A DNA stretch of 64,000 bases from Sphingomonadaceae bacterium. Its GTDB lineage: Bacteria > Pseudomonadota > Alphaproteobacteria > Sphingomonadales > Sphingomonadaceae. The notes under the pieces are model-generated. The model was given only the letters and a program-made list of their open reading frames with translations. It was not told where the DNA came from and made no database searches. The stretch's first letter is position 1. Every line of letters begins with the position of its first letter. Position numbers and translations under genes: made by a program. Of the stretch, positions 8,154-20,190 are shown piece by piece. The stretch is from the NCBI GenBank assembly GCA_009926135.1, contig RFPL01000007.1:1-64000 (forward strand). Reading direction: 5' to 3'.

Positions 8154-9347
8154 ATGTCCAGAATCGAACTCAGCCTCAATCCTTCCCCACGCGCCATCGA
8201 AATTGCCGCGCGGGTCGAAGCCTTCGTCCGCGATGTCGTGGTTCCCTATGAGCGCGATCCGCGCCGCGACCATCATGGCGCGCCGCTGGACGAGCTGGTC
8301 TACGAGATGCGCGGTCACGCCCGGGCCGCTGGCGTCCTCACCCCCCACATCCTCGCCGATGGCAGCCACCTGACCCAGCAGGAGACGGCGCTGGTGCTGA
8401 TCAAGTCCGGGCTCTCCCCGCTCGGCCCGCTGGCCTGCAACACCATGGCCCCGGATGAGGGCAACATGTACCTGCTGGGCCACAAGGCGACCGAAGAGCA
8501 AAAAAATCATTTCCTGAAGCCCTTGGTCGAAGGCCGTGCCCGCAGCGCCTTCTTCATGACCGAGCCGTCGGATGACAACGGCGCTGGATCCGACCCATCG
8601 ATGATGCTCACCACCTGCCGCCAGGACGGCAACCACTGGGTGATCAGCGGCCGCAAGACGTTCATTACCGGAGCGGACGGGGCGAGCGTCGGGATCGTCA
8701 TGGCCAAGGCTGAAGATGGCGGCGCCTGCATGTTCCTGGTTGACCTTCCCGATCCGGCAATCCGGATCGACGACGTGCCGAACACGATCGACAGCTCGAT
8801 GCCCGGCAGCCACGCGACAGTGACGATCGACAACCTGCGCGTACCCGCCAGCCAGATGCTGGGCGAACCCGGCGATGGATTCAAATATGCGCAGGTCCGG
8901 CTTTCCCCGGCTCGCCTCTCGCACTGCATGCGCTGGCTTGGTTGCTGCATTCGCGCGCACGAGATCGCCAGCGACTATGCCTGCCGCCGCATGGCCTTCG
9001 GCAAGAGCCTCATCGAGCACGAAGGCGTCGGCTTCATGCTGGCCGAGAACCTGATCGACATCAAACAGGCCGAATTGATGATCGACTGGTGCGCGGGCGT
9101 GCTCGACACCGGCAGCCTGGGCACGACCGAAAGCTCGATGGCCAAGGTCGCCGTGTCCGAGGCGCTGATGCGCATCGCCGATCGCTGCGTCCAGGTGATG
9201 GGCGGCACCGGCGTGACCGACAAGACGATCGTCGAGCAAGTGTTCCGCGAAGTCCGCGCGTTCCGTATCTATGACGGCCCCACCGAAGTCCACAAGTGGA
9301 GCCTCGCCAAGAAGGTCCGGCGCGATTGGCGCGAAGCCCAGGCGTAA
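8154..9347 (+). CDS. Acyl-CoA dehydrogenase (ACAD10/11-like)
   Basis: This 397-residue flavoprotein probably introduces the 2,3 double bond into an acyl-CoA, passing electrons to ETF. The middle domain shows the flavin/substrate motif FFMTEPSDDNGAGSDP and GRKTFITGA; the C-terminal helical domain has RMAFGKSLIEHEGV and MGGTGVTDKTIVEQVFREVR, ending with the active-site region RIYDGPTEVHKW, which holds the likely catalytic glutamate. Overall it resembles the ACAD10/ACAD11 branch. The substrate cannot be inferred. The ATG at 8154 follows a GAGGG. The quinone oxidoreductase gene begins 21 bp after its stop, so the two are probably co-transcribed. Confidence 0.88.
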   Translation: MSRIELSLNPSPRAIEIAARVEAFVRDVVVPYERDPRRDHHGAPLDELVYEMRGHARAAGVLTPHILADGSHLTQQETALVLIKSGLSPLGPLACNTMAPDEGNMYLLGHKATEEQKNHFLKPLVEGRARSAFFMTEPSDDNGAGSDPSMMLTTCRQDGNHWVISGRKTFITGADGASVGIVMAKAEDGGACMFLVDLPDPAIRIDDVPNTIDSSMPGSHATVTIDNLRVPASQMLGEPGDGFKYAQVRLSPARLSHCMRWLGCCIRAHEIASDYACRRMAFGKSLIEHEGVGFMLAENLIDIKQAELMIDWCAGVLDTGSLGTTESSMAKVAVSEALMRIADRCVQVMGGTGVTDKTIVEQVFREVRAFRIYDGPTEVHKWSLAKKVRRDWREAQA

Positions 9348-9368
9348 GACCACATCAGGAGTTCAGCC

Positions 9369-10343
9369 ATGCAAGCAATCCAGGCCTTCATCGCCCAGAC
9401 CGGCGGCCCCGAGGTGATCCAGTGGCGGACGGTTGACCTGCCAGCGCCCGGCCCCGGCGAAGTGCTGGTGCGGCAAGAGGCGGTCGGGCTGAACTTCATC
9501 GACACCTATCACCGCACCGGTCTCTACCCGCAGCCGATGCCGTGCGGGCTGGGCATGGAAGCCGCCGGCGTAGTCGAAGCGGTGGGCGAAGGCGTGACGC
9601 GGGTGATCCCCGGCCAGCGCGTCGCCAGCTTCACTGGCCCCGGAGCCTATGCCAGCGCGCGGATTCTGCGCGAGACTGACCTCTTCCCCCTGCCCGACGG
9701 CGTCGATTGCCGGACCGCCGCGGCAGTCATGCTGAAGGGTGCGACGGTCGAAGCGCTGGCCGAACGCTGCGCCCCCTTAGCGGCCGGCGAATGGGCACTC
9801 GTCCCGGCCGCGGCCGGCGGGGTCGGGTTGCTGCTGGTGCAATGGTTGAAGGCGCGCGGCGTGCGGGTAATCGGCACGGTCGGGAGCCCGGACAAGATCG
9901 AACTGGCCCGGCAGGCTGGGGCCGAACTGGTGCTGCTGACGAGCGACCCGGAACTGGCCGACAAAGTGCGCGCAGCGACGGACGGCGTTGGGGTCGCGGT
10001 CAGCTATGACGGCGTCGGTGCAGCCACCTGGGAGGCTTCGCTGAAGTCAGTCCGGCGACGCGGCACGATCGTCAGCTTCGGCAATGCCAGCGGTCCGGTG
10101 ACGGGCGTCAATCTGGGCGTCCTGGCCGCCCACGGGTCACTCTTCGTCACCCGCATGACCCTGTTCGACTATTGGCGCGAGCCGGCCGATGCCATGTCCG
10201 GGGCGGCCAAGCTGTGGGACATGGTGGCCAGCGGCAAGCTGAAGGTCACGATTGGCCAGACCTATGCCCTGACCGATGCGGCCCAAGCGCATATCGACCT
10301 GGAAGCCCGCAAGACAACGGGATCGACGCTGCTGCTGCCTTAG
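9369..10343 (+). CDS. qor: NADPH:quinone oxidoreductase (zinc-independent MDR family)
   Basis: This 324-residue medium-chain dehydrogenase/reductase reduces quinones with NADPH. The N-terminal GroES-like domain contains PGPGEVLVRQEAVGLNFIDTY, the classic QOR sequence around NFIDTY. The Rossmann fold follows with AAAGGVGLLLVQ (about residues 142-153) and VIGTVGSPDKIELA. There is no zinc-binding cysteine cluster, as expected for this subgroup. AGGAG lies just before the ATG at 9369. It sits directly behind the acyl-CoA dehydrogenase gene and is convergent with the next gene, with which its stop overlaps by 4 bp. Confidence 0.9.
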   Translation: MQAIQAFIAQTGGPEVIQWRTVDLPAPGPGEVLVRQEAVGLNFIDTYHRTGLYPQPMPCGLGMEAAGVVEAVGEGVTRVIPGQRVASFTGPGAYASARILRETDLFPLPDGVDCRTAAAVMLKGATVEALAERCAPLAAGEWALVPAAAGGVGLLLVQWLKARGVRVIGTVGSPDKIELARQAGAELVLLTSDPELADKVRAATDGVGVAVSYDGVGAATWEASLKSVRRRGTIVSFGNASGPVTGVNLGVLAAHGSLFVTRMTLFDYWREPADAMSGAAKLWDMVASGKLKVTIGQTYALTDAAQAHIDLEARKTTGSTLLLP

Positions 10344-11026
10344 TTGGCCTCTGTCGCGAACCAGATGACGTGGCGGGGGCCCTTGCCGCGGCCTTCGGCA
10401 TCGTAGCGCGCGCGGACTTCAACTTCCTCGACCTCGAACCCGACGCTTTCCATGCGGCGCACGAACTTGTCATCGCGCGCCGCTGACCAGATCGCCAGGA
10501 CCCCACCGGGGGTGAGCGCCTTGCGCGCATTGTGCAGGCCGGCCTTGCCGTAAAGCCGATTGTTTTCGGGCCGCACCAGCCCGTCCGGGCCGTTGTCGAC
10601 ATCGAGCAGGATCGCGTCGAATTTATCGGGCGCGAGCAGCATGGCATCGCCGACATCGTCCATCCGCAGCAGCACGCGCGGATCGTCTAGGCAGCCGGCG
10701 GCGACCTCGGCCATCGGCCCACGCGCCCACTCGATGATCTCCGGCACCAGTTCAGCCACGGTCACCCGGCCATGCGGGCCCATCCCGGCCAGCGCGGCGC
10801 GGAGCGTAAAACCCATGCCATAGCCGCCGATCAGCAGGCTGGGCGCCGAGCGGCCCTTGAGCCGGTCCAGCGTCATGGTCGCCAGCGCTTCTTCCGAACC
10901 GCGCAGGCGGGTAGACATCAGCTCGTTATGGCCCAGCACGATCATGAAATCACGACCATGGGCGAAGAGCTTCAGCTCTTCGCCGCCCGGAACCTGGGCT
11001 GTGCCCAGCAGCTCGCGGGTGATCAC
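10340..11026 (-). CDS. Spermidine synthase-like / methyltransferase-fold protein
   Basis: This protein of 228 residues has the Rossmann fold of the spermidine synthase family. I place the start at GTG 11026, which overlaps the upstream DAHP synthase stop as GTGA; a longer frame from 11125 would run into that gene. Motif I is [16 protein letters not shown], followed by [13 protein letters not shown], where the acidic residue would bind the nucleoside, and [12 protein letters not shown]. The typical polyamine-binding N-terminal beta domain is short, so substrate and reaction are uncertain; similar proteins are often annotated only as spermidine synthase-like. Coupling to aroG-type DAHP synthase suggests co-expression, not a shared pathway. 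Confidence 0.7.
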   Translation of the reverse strand: MITRELLGTAQVPGGEELKLFAHGRDFMIVLGHNELMSTRLRGSEEALATMTLDRLKGRSAPSLLIGGYGMGFTLRAALAGMGPHGRVTVAELVPEIIEWARGPMAEVAAGCLDDPRVLLRMDDVGDAMLLAPDKFDAILLDVDNGPDGLVRPENNRLYGKAGLHNARKALTPGGVLAIWSAARDDKFVRRMESVGFEVEEVEVRARYDAEGRGKGPRHVIWFATEAN

Positions 11027-12396
11027 GCCGCGCGCTGGGCGCGTTCGCCAGCCTCGGCGTTGAGCATATCGGCCAGCAGGAAGGCCAGTTCCAGCGATTG
11101 CGCCGCATTGAGACGCGGGTCGCAATGGGTGTGATAGCGGTCAGCCAGCGTTTCGGAACTGATCGCCACGGCCCCGCCGACGCACTCAGTCACGTCCTGA
11201 CCGGTCATCTCGATGTGGATGCCGCCGGCGTGGGTGCCTTCGGCGCGGTGGACGGCAAAGAAGCCGCGCACTTCGTTCAGGATGCGGTCGAACGGGCGGG
11301 TCTTGTAGCCGCTGTTGGCCTTGATCACGTTGCCGTGCATCGGATCGCACGACCAGACCACGGGGTGACCTTCGCGCTTCACTGCGCGGACCAGCGGCGG
11401 CAAGCCGGCTTCGACCTTGTCGTCGCCAAACCGGCTGATCAGCGTGATGCGGCCCGCCTCGCGGCCCGGATTGAGCAGGTCGAGCTGGCGCAGCAGCTCG
11501 TCCGGCGCCAGGCTGGGGCCGCACTTGAAACCGATCGGATTGCCGACCCCGCGCAGGTATTCCACATGCGCCGAGCCTTCGAAGCGAGTCCGGTCGCCGA
11601 TCCACAGCATGTGGGCCGAGGTATCGTACCAGTCACCGGTCAGCGAATCCTGACGGGTCATGGCCTGCTCATAGGGCAGGTGCAGCGCCTCGTGGCTGGT
11701 GTAGAAGCTGGTGCCCTGCAGCTGCGGCACGGTGCGCGGGTCGATCCCGCAGGCTTCCATGAAGTCCAGCGCTTCGCCGATGCGGGTGCTGACTTCGGCA
11801 AACTTGTCGGCCCAAGGCGAACGGCCCATGAAATCGAGCGTCCATTGGTGGACCTGGCGCAGGTTGGCATAGCCACCGGTGGAGAAAGCACGCACCAGGT
11901 TGAGCGTCGCGGCCGACTGCGAATAGGCTTGCAACAGACGCTGCGGATCGGGAATCCGCGCTTCGGACGTGAATTCGATCCCGTTGATGTTGTCACCCAG
12001 GTAGCTGGGCAGCTCGACCCCGTCGATCACCTCGACTGGCGATGAGCGCGGCTTGGCAAACTGACCCGCCAGGCGGCCAACCTTGATCACCGGCTGCTTG
12101 CTGGCGAAGGTCAGCACCACCGCCATCTGCAGCAGCACCCGGAAGGTATCGCGAATGTTGTTGGGGTGAAACTCGGCAAAGCTTTCAGCGCAATCCCCGC
12201 CTTGCAGCAGGAAGCCCTTGCCGGCTGCAACCTCGGCCAGGTCTGCCTTCAGCGCGCGGGCTTCGCCCGCAAACACCAGCGGCGGAAAGGTGGTCAGCGT
12301 GCCCAATACCTTGCCGAGTGAAGCCGCGTCGGGATAGACCGGCAAGTGCCGGGCTTCGCGCGATTGCCAGCTTTCGGGGGTCCAGTTGCTTGCCAC
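11023..12396 (-). CDS. aroG: Class II 3-deoxy-7-phosphoheptulonate synthase
   Basis: This enzyme condenses phosphoenolpyruvate and erythrose-4-phosphate to DAHP, the first step of the shikimate pathway. At 457 residues it has the length of class II (plant-like, AroA-II) enzymes. Signature segments include [15 protein letters not shown], with the metal-binding cysteine, [16 protein letters not shown], and later [11 protein letters not shown] and [11 protein letters not shown], which hold active-site Lys, His and Asp residues, and [15 protein letters not shown] near the end. It starts at ATG 12396. Its stop overlaps the next gene (10340-11026). A symbol of the aroG/aroF type is customary, though class II enzymes are not orthologous to E. 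coli AroG. Confidence 0.93.
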   Translation of the reverse strand: MASNWTPESWQSREARHLPVYPDAASLGKVLGTLTTFPPLVFAGEARALKADLAEVAAGKGFLLQGGDCAESFAEFHPNNIRDTFRVLLQMAVVLTFASKQPVIKVGRLAGQFAKPRSSPVEVIDGVELPSYLGDNINGIEFTSEARIPDPQRLLQAYSQSAATLNLVRAFSTGGYANLRQVHQWTLDFMGRSPWADKFAEVSTRIGEALDFMEACGIDPRTVPQLQGTSFYTSHEALHLPYEQAMTRQDSLTGDWYDTSAHMLWIGDRTRFEGSAHVEYLRGVGNPIGFKCGPSLAPDELLRQLDLLNPGREAGRITLISRFGDDKVEAGLPPLVRAVKREGHPVVWSCDPMHGNVIKANSGYKTRPFDRILNEVRGFFAVHRAEGTHAGGIHIEMTGQDVTECVGGAVAISSETLADRYHTHCDPRLNAAQSLELAFLLADMLNAEAGERAQRAA

Positions 12397-12492
12397 TTTT
12401 CTGCTCCTTTGCGAGCGCGGCCCATAGCGCCGTCTCTTCGCAATTGCAAAAGACGAAAAGCCGATCGGCCAAATCGGGAAACAATATGTCGC

Positions 12493-15453
12493 CTAGCGGC
12501 CTTCGGCTGGCGTGGCCGTGGCCGGTTTGACGGCGCGCGGCACGCCGCCTGCCATCGCGGGCCCCTGCGGCATCACCTGCGCCCGCCACGACCGCTCTGG
12601 CACGAGGTATTTGCGTGCCAGGGCCTGCATCGCCTCTGGCGTGGTGCGCGTATAATCCGGCAGCAGGGTGCGCAGCGCGGCAAACTTCGCCGGTTCGCTG
12701 CTGGCCCCTTCGAGCTGGTACATGAAGAAGGCGCTGCTGGTGCTCGCGCGCGAGATCTGCTGGCGCAGCGGCTCGATTACCCGTGCCAGTTCATCGGCAC
12801 TCGGCGGCCGCGCGACGAGATCAGCGGCGATTTCCTCGGCCGTGGCGAAGAACACCGGCACGGCCTTGGGCGATAGCTGGGCCATCGCGGTCATCGATCC
12901 GCCGTTTTCCAGATCCTGCGGCCAGCCATTGAACACCTGCGGCGCATAGGCCTCGCCCAGCTTCTCGCGCATGGCGTCGAGCAGGCGGTTCTGGAACAGG
13001 TTGGACAGGATCTCGAGCTGGCGGCTCTCGGTAATGCTCGCCATGCCGCCACCCGTGGTCCAGCTGATCAAGGCCGCAGCCTGGGTCGGATCGCCGCGAT
13101 GCTCCAGCATCACCGGCTGGCGTGACGGCGGCAGGGTTGCAACGCGGGCCGGCTGAAGCGGGGTGGCAAGCGGCTGGCGCTGGGCCAGCGCACCAAAGCT
13201 GCGCTCCAGCGCGGCAATCGCCTGCTCTCGGGTGAAATCGCCGAACAGCTGGACCTCGATCGGACCCTGCTCAAGGATCGGCTGCCAGACCTGGCGGAAA
13301 CCATCGGGTGTCGCGGCCGCAACTTCCTGCGGGGTCGGGGTGCGGAAGCGCGGATCGCGGCCGCGCTGCAGGAATTCCAGATCGCGTTCCAGCACACCCT
13401 GCGGCGAGGCCGAGAAGCTCTCATAGCGCAGCCGCGCAGCGGCCTTGGCCCGCAGTACCGGGCCGCTATCCCAGCGCGGCTGGGCGAACTTCTGTGCGAA
13501 GAGATAGAGCTGGTCGGCCATGTCGGACGACCGGGTATCGGCGGAAAACTGGAACGATGCGTCCTGGATCGCGAAATCGTAGCCCATCTTGCGGCCCGTG
13601 CTGATCCGGTCCAGCTCATCCTGGCCAAGCTGGCCCTGCCCCGAACCGACCAGGGCCATGTCGCCCAGCGCGATATAGGCGGCATCACCGGCGGTGAAGG
13701 CGCGATAGCCGCCGCCGAACCGGACCTTGACCGAAACCCGGCCCGGCTCATCGGTGGTCGGCCACAGCAGGACCTTCACACCGTTGGCGAACTCCAGCTG
13801 ATCGATTCCCAGAATGCCGGTCGGCGTTTCGCTGGCCAGCTTGCCCGGTGCGCCGATCGCCGGCATTTCGGCAAAGGAAATCGGCTTGCCGCCCGGGCGC
13901 GCCTTGGGATCGGCGATGGCCGGCGCTGCCAGAGCTGCGGCCAGTGACGCCGACTGGGCCTCGCCCGCCGCGGGGGTTACATAGACCGCGCGGGTCACCG
14001 CGCCCTTGAACAGGCGGCGGGTGTGATCGAGCACGGCCTTGGGGGTGAACAGCGCGCGCGAGCCGTTGAAGATTTCCAGCACCGTTTCGGGCGAGGCGAT
14101 CGTTTCACGGATGTCGAGCGCAGTGACCATGTCATCGGCCAGCTTGCCGCCGGCCAGCAGCCGCCGCTGCTCGACCGCGCTTTCGAAGGCGACGTTGAAT
14201 TCGGCCACTTCGCGCGCGATTTCGTCCTCGCTGGGCGGCGTGGCCAGCGCATCGGCAATCACGCCGCGCACTTCCTTGAGCGATTTCGCCCAGTTCTCGT
14301 CAAGCGGCGTCACCGAGACGAAGGTCACATCGGCCGAGCGGCTGACCTTCTCCTGATTGACCTGCGCGAACAGGAAGTTGCCGCCGCTGCGCGCGCGCGT
14401 TTCGAGCCGGCGATTGATGATCGCCTGGGCCAGCGAATCCAGCATGATCCCCTGGTTGTAGGCAATCGTATCCTGGACCGGCCGCCACGGGCGCATCACC
14501 GCATAGGTAATGCCGCGCGGCAGGTCGGGTTCAACCACCACGCGGGTCTGGCCCACCGGATTGGCCGGATTGCTGCCGGCCGGAGCTACCGGATCGCCAA
14601 AGGAAGGGGCCGGGGTCGGCTTGCCGGCGGCCGGCCAGTCCGCAAAGTGCTGGCGGACCAGCGCTTCCATCTGCGCGGTCTCGATATCGCCGACGACAAT
14701 GATCACCGCGTTTTCCGGGCGGTACCACCGCGAATGGAATGCCCGGACGGAAGCCTCATTGGCGGCTTGCAGGGTTTCTGCCGTGCCGATCACCGGGCGG
14801 ACGGCGATGCGCTGTCCGGCGAACAGGGTCTGCTGCGTGGCATCGGCAACGCGTTCGGCAAGGCCGCCGCGCTCGCGCTTTTCGGCCATGACGATCGGCA
14901 CTTCGGTGCGGACGTTGGCTTCGGTCAGTGCCGGGGCGATCATCATCCCCGAGATCAGCTTCAGGGATTCATCGAGCTTGGCCGGCGTGGCGTTTGGCAG
15001 GTCAAGCTTGAAGGTCGTCGAAACCGGGCTGGTTTCGGCATTGGTATCGCTGCCGAAGGTGGCACCCAGCCGTTGCCATGTCGGGATTGCCGCCCCTTCG
15101 GCCAGGTATCGCGACTGGCGGAAGACGAGGTGCTCAAGCAAGTGGGCGAAGCCGCGCTCGCTTTCTTCCTCATGCAGCGAGCCGACATCCATCCGCACGC
15201 GGATCGCGACCTGGCCGGGCGGGACACCATTCTTGCGCACGGCATAGCGGACCCCGTTGGCCAGTTCGCCGAAGACCCATTCCTTGTCCTGCGGCACATC
15301 GCTGCCGCGGTAGAGCCACGGACCGCTGGCCGGTTTGGCCGGCGCGGCGACCCTGGTAGCGGCCACCGTCTCGGCCGCAATTGGCTGAAGACCCAGCGCA
15401 AGCACAGGCAGGACAAAGGCAAGACGGCGGAGCGCGCGGTTCGATGATGGCAT
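12493..15453 (-). CDS. M16 family zinc metallopeptidase, two-repeat type
   Basis: This 986-residue secreted or periplasmic insulinase/pitrilysin-type peptidase has an N-terminal signal peptide ending near IAAETV. The inverted zinc motif HxxEH is H104-L-L-E107-H108, and the distal Glu ligand lies in NAETSPVSTTFKL about 35-50 residues on. The C-terminal half is a second M16 repeat beginning around residue 500 (GILGIDQLEFANGVKV) that lacks HxxEH, as usual for the non-catalytic half of the clamshell. It likely degrades small peptides. It lies 96 bp upstream, in position, of the DAHP synthase gene start and is transcribed the same way. Confidence 0.92.
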   Translation of the reverse strand: MPSSNRALRRLAFVLPVLALGLQPIAAETVAATRVAAPAKPASGPWLYRGSDVPQDKEWVFGELANGVRYAVRKNGVPPGQVAIRVRMDVGSLHEEESERGFAHLLEHLVFRQSRYLAEGAAIPTWQRLGATFGSDTNAETSPVSTTFKLDLPNATPAKLDESLKLISGMMIAPALTEANVRTEVPIVMAEKRERGGLAERVADATQQTLFAGQRIAVRPVIGTAETLQAANEASVRAFHSRWYRPENAVIIVVGDIETAQMEALVRQHFADWPAAGKPTPAPSFGDPVAPAGSNPANPVGQTRVVVEPDLPRGITYAVMRPWRPVQDTIAYNQGIMLDSLAQAIINRRLETRARSGGNFLFAQVNQEKVSRSADVTFVSVTPLDENWAKSLKEVRGVIADALATPPSEDEIAREVAEFNVAFESAVEQRRLLAGGKLADDMVTALDIRETIASPETVLEIFNGSRALFTPKAVLDHTRRLFKGAVTRAVYVTPAAGEAQSASLAAALAAPAIADPKARPGGKPISFAEMPAIGAPGKLASETPTGILGIDQLEFANGVKVLLWPTTDEPGRVSVKVRFGGGYRAFTAGDAAYIALGDMALVGSGQGQLGQDELDRISTGRKMGYDFAIQDASFQFSADTRSSDMADQLYLFAQKFAQPRWDSGPVLRAKAAARLRYESFSASPQGVLERDLEFLQRGRDPRFRTPTPQEVAAATPDGFRQVWQPILEQGPIEVQLFGDFTREQAIAALERSFGALAQRQPLATPLQPARVATLPPSRQPVMLEHRGDPTQAAALISWTTGGGMASITESRQLEILSNLFQNRLLDAMREKLGEAYAPQVFNGWPQDLENGGSMTAMAQLSPKAVPVFFATAEEIAADLVARPPSADELARVIEPLRQQISRASTSSAFFMYQLEGASSEPAKFAALRTLLPDYTRTTPEAMQALARKYLVPERSWRAQVMPQGPAMAGGVPRAVKPATATPAEGR

Positions 15454-15520
15454 GGTCTGGCTATAGGCCCGGCAAAGGTGAAGGGCCAGTGAATAGCCTT
15501 GGGATCAAGCGGGTTCCCCA

Positions 15521-15552
15521 AAAGCAGAAGGGGGCGGTTGCCCGCCCCCTTC
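15521..15552 (-). terminator. Rho-independent terminator of the TonB receptor gene
   Basis: On the minus strand GAAGGGGGCG and CGCCCCCTTC form a perfect 10-bp stem with a 6-nt loop, followed by CTGCTTTTGG. It lies 25 bp after the receptor stop at 15577 and before the M16 gene start at 15453. Confidence 0.8.
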
Positions 15553-15576
15553 GCCGTTTCTGCAATGCAGTTCAGC

Positions 15577-18204
15577 TTACCACTTGAAGCGGATCGACGC
15601 ACCGTAGGTGCGGGGCTGGTTCGGGTAAGCCGAAACCGAGCCCGACTGCGCCACCGAATCGAAGATCTGGATCAGATAGCGATTGTCGGTGAGGTTGCGG
15701 CCCCACAGGCTGAACTCGATACCGTTCATCATCGCATAGGTGATCGAGGCGCTGATCTCGCTCACTTCGCGGGTGAACGGACGCGCGGCATCGAAGGCCG
15801 GCTGGTACGAGGTCACTTGGCCCAGGCCATTGCGCTGGATGAAGGCCGGCAGGCCTTCCGCGATCTGGACTTCCGATTCCCAGTGCCAGTCGCCGCGAAC
15901 GATCAGGCGATCACCGCTGCCCAGTTCCTTGTTCCACTGCGCGCCGATAGTGGTCGAGAGACCCGGGATGCCGGCCGGACGGGTGCCCGACAGGTCACCC
16001 ACGGCCGAAGCCGTGAAGCTGTCATACTTCGGTTCGAGGTAGACCAGCGCCAGGTTCAGGCTGAGCGAGTCGGTCGGCTTGACCATGCCATCGAATTCCA
16101 CCCCGAAGGTCGACTGCTTGCCAGCGTTCGCCAGGGCAAAGCCGGTGCCGGTGAAGACGTTCGACTGGAACCCGGTGATGGTCTGCTTGAACAGCGTCAG
16201 GTTGGCGCTGGCGATGCCCCAGTTGGCCTTGAGGCCCAGTTCGAGCACCTTAGCGTTTTCCGGACCGGCATAGCGCGAGCCGGTGGTCAGGTTGGGCAGG
16301 GTCAGACCGGCCGCGCGCAGTGCGGGCAGATCGCTGGCCAGCGGACGGCTATCACGCGAGAGGTTGAACGAGCTCGCCTTGAAGCCGGTAGCGTAGGACA
16401 GGTAGGCATTGACCGTATCGGTGACTTCCCAGGCGAGACGCGCGGTCCAGGTCCACTTGCCATCGCGGGTCTGGCCGTTTTCGACCGCGTTCGGGATGTT
16501 CAGGAACGGCGGCAGGAACTGCAGCGGACGCAGGCCGAGCAGCGGGTTGACCGCGGGGTTGGCAGCGTTCGCGTTGGCGAAGGTCGTCGCACCGGTGACG
16601 ATCGCGTTGTAAATCGTCGGCTGCGCCGCCGCGAAGGCCGCGATCTGGGTGGCATTGGCAGTGCCAACGCCCAGGGCGCCGCCAACCTGCTGCGCGATCA
16701 CGGTGTTGCGGATTACCCCGCCACCGATTGCCACGAAGTCGAGCGCCGAGAAGGTGTCGGTGCTGACGGACTTGGTGACGACGTCCTTCTTGTCCTTGGT
16801 GTAGTTGCCGCCCAGCGTCAGGGTCAGCTTGTCACCCAGCTTGACGTCGACATTGCCGAAGATCGACCAGGCCCGGTTATCCATCGCCGTGTCATCGAAG
16901 ATGCCCTGGCCGGTCCGCTGGAAGGTGCCAGCAGGAAAACTCAGCAGGGCTTCGACCTGGCTGATTGCGCCGCCCGAAAGCAGGTTGGCATAGGGGCGGA
17001 ACTGCGTGCCATAGGTCAGCGCGTTCGTGTAGGTGACGCTCTCGTCGAAGTAGAACCCGCCCAGCATCACGTCGACCACGTCGAGTAGATTTGCGTTGAG
17101 GCGCAGTTCCTGCGTGAAGGTGTCGATGTTCACATCGCCGCGGTTCTGGCCGATCAGGTCACCGCTGGTGAAGTCGGAATCCTGGTTGGTCAGGCTGGCG
17201 CTGTTGCGATAGGCGGTGATCGAGGTCAGCTTGAGCGGGCCAACCTGATAGTCGACCTGACCCGAAACGCCCCAGTTCTGGATATCGTTGGTCGAGGGGA
17301 AGTTCGAGTAGGCTACGTCGGCAAACGGCGTGGCCGAGTTGTTGACCTTGCCGCCCAGCGCTTCGATCGCGCTGGTGGCACCCGAACGGCGCACATTGAC
17401 CACCGAGCAGCAGATTTCGTCGATCTTGTCATAATCGGCGATCAGGCGGATCTTCAGCGCGTCGGTCGGTTCAATCCGCAGCTGGCCGCGGACGAACCAG
17501 CGGTCACGCTCGTTGGCCTTGCCGTTGTAACCCAGGTCGGTGATGTAGCCGTCGCGCTTGTTGATCCCGCCCGAGATGCTGGCCGCAATCGAATCGGTGA
17601 TCGGGCCGGTAACGTAGCCCTTGAACACGACAGCATCATAGTTGCCGTAGCTGGCTTCGACGCTGCCCTTGAAGTTGAACGAAGGCTCGCGGGTGATCAT
17701 CGAGATCACGCCGGCGCTGGCGTTCTTGCCGAACAGGGTCGACTGCGGGCCGCGCAGCACTTCGACGCGCTGGACATCGGGCAGGTCGCCGATCTGGGCG
17801 GCCGTGCGGCTGCGATAGACACCATCGACGAAGACGCCGACCGAAGGTTCGATGCCCGGATTATTGGCGCCGTTGCCGAAGCCACGGATGATGAAGTTGG
17901 TGTTGGCGCTGGACTGCAGCTGCGAGACGCGCAGCGCCGGAACCAGCGTCTGCAGGTCCTTCAGATCGCGGATCTGGGCGCGTTCGATGGATTCGGCGGT
18001 GGTCACCGAAACGGCGACCGGCACGTCCTGCAGGGTCTGTTCACGCTTGGTCGCGGTGACGACGATTTCATTACCCTCACCCTCGGCGGCTTCAGGCGCG
18101 TCGGTGGCCGGCTGGGCCTCCTCGATCGGGGCCTCCTGGGCATAGGCGGTTGCGGGAAGGGCGACGGCGCCAAGCAGTGCGGCGCGGATCAGATGCTTTC
18201 TCAT
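15577..18204 (-). CDS. TonB-dependent outer-membrane receptor
   Basis: This 875-residue TonB-dependent transporter takes up a large substrate such as a siderophore, cobalamin or oligosaccharide across the outer membrane. The ATG at 18204 gives a clean signal peptide (MRKHLIRAALLG to AYAQ); an upstream ATG at 18264 would add 20 residues before it. A TonB-box-like segment, EIVVTATKREQTLQD, precedes the plug domain (VSQLQSSANTNFIIRGFGN, GVFVDGVYR, QRVEVLRGPQSTLFGKNAS). The 22-strand barrel ends in the aromatic RFKW. The large family in sphingomonads (Iroki/Sphingo-type) has mostly unknown ligands. No adjacent hydrolase or transporter identifies the substrate. Confidence 0.92.
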   Translation of the reverse strand: MRKHLIRAALLGAVALPATAYAQEAPIEEAQPATDAPEAAEGEGNEIVVTATKREQTLQDVPVAVSVTTAESIERAQIRDLKDLQTLVPALRVSQLQSSANTNFIIRGFGNGANNPGIEPSVGVFVDGVYRSRTAAQIGDLPDVQRVEVLRGPQSTLFGKNASAGVISMITREPSFNFKGSVEASYGNYDAVVFKGYVTGPITDSIAASISGGINKRDGYITDLGYNGKANERDRWFVRGQLRIEPTDALKIRLIADYDKIDEICCSVVNVRRSGATSAIEALGGKVNNSATPFADVAYSNFPSTNDIQNWGVSGQVDYQVGPLKLTSITAYRNSASLTNQDSDFTSGDLIGQNRGDVNIDTFTQELRLNANLLDVVDVMLGGFYFDESVTYTNALTYGTQFRPYANLLSGGAISQVEALLSFPAGTFQRTGQGIFDDTAMDNRAWSIFGNVDVKLGDKLTLTLGGNYTKDKKDVVTKSVSTDTFSALDFVAIGGGVIRNTVIAQQVGGALGVGTANATQIAAFAAAQPTIYNAIVTGATTFANANAANPAVNPLLGLRPLQFLPPFLNIPNAVENGQTRDGKWTWTARLAWEVTDTVNAYLSYATGFKASSFNLSRDSRPLASDLPALRAAGLTLPNLTTGSRYAGPENAKVLELGLKANWGIASANLTLFKQTITGFQSNVFTGTGFALANAGKQSTFGVEFDGMVKPTDSLSLNLALVYLEPKYDSFTASAVGDLSGTRPAGIPGLSTTIGAQWNKELGSGDRLIVRGDWHWESEVQIAEGLPAFIQRNGLGQVTSYQPAFDAARPFTREVSEISASITYAMMNGIEFSLWGRNLTDNRYLIQIFDSVAQSGSVSAYPNQPRTYGASIRFKW

Positions 18205-18354
18205 GCCGCGGGCCTCTAGCGGCTGCGACACAAAATACCAATACCACACAAGATACCGATTCACTTGCCGCGAAGGCCCGCTTGGGCTAGGGGCGCGCCA
18301 TCAATGTTGCGGCGCAGCAAATCGCCGCTCCCCCCTGAACCGAAAGCCTACCCA

Positions 18355-20187
<1,833 letters not shown>

Positions 20188-20190
20188 CTT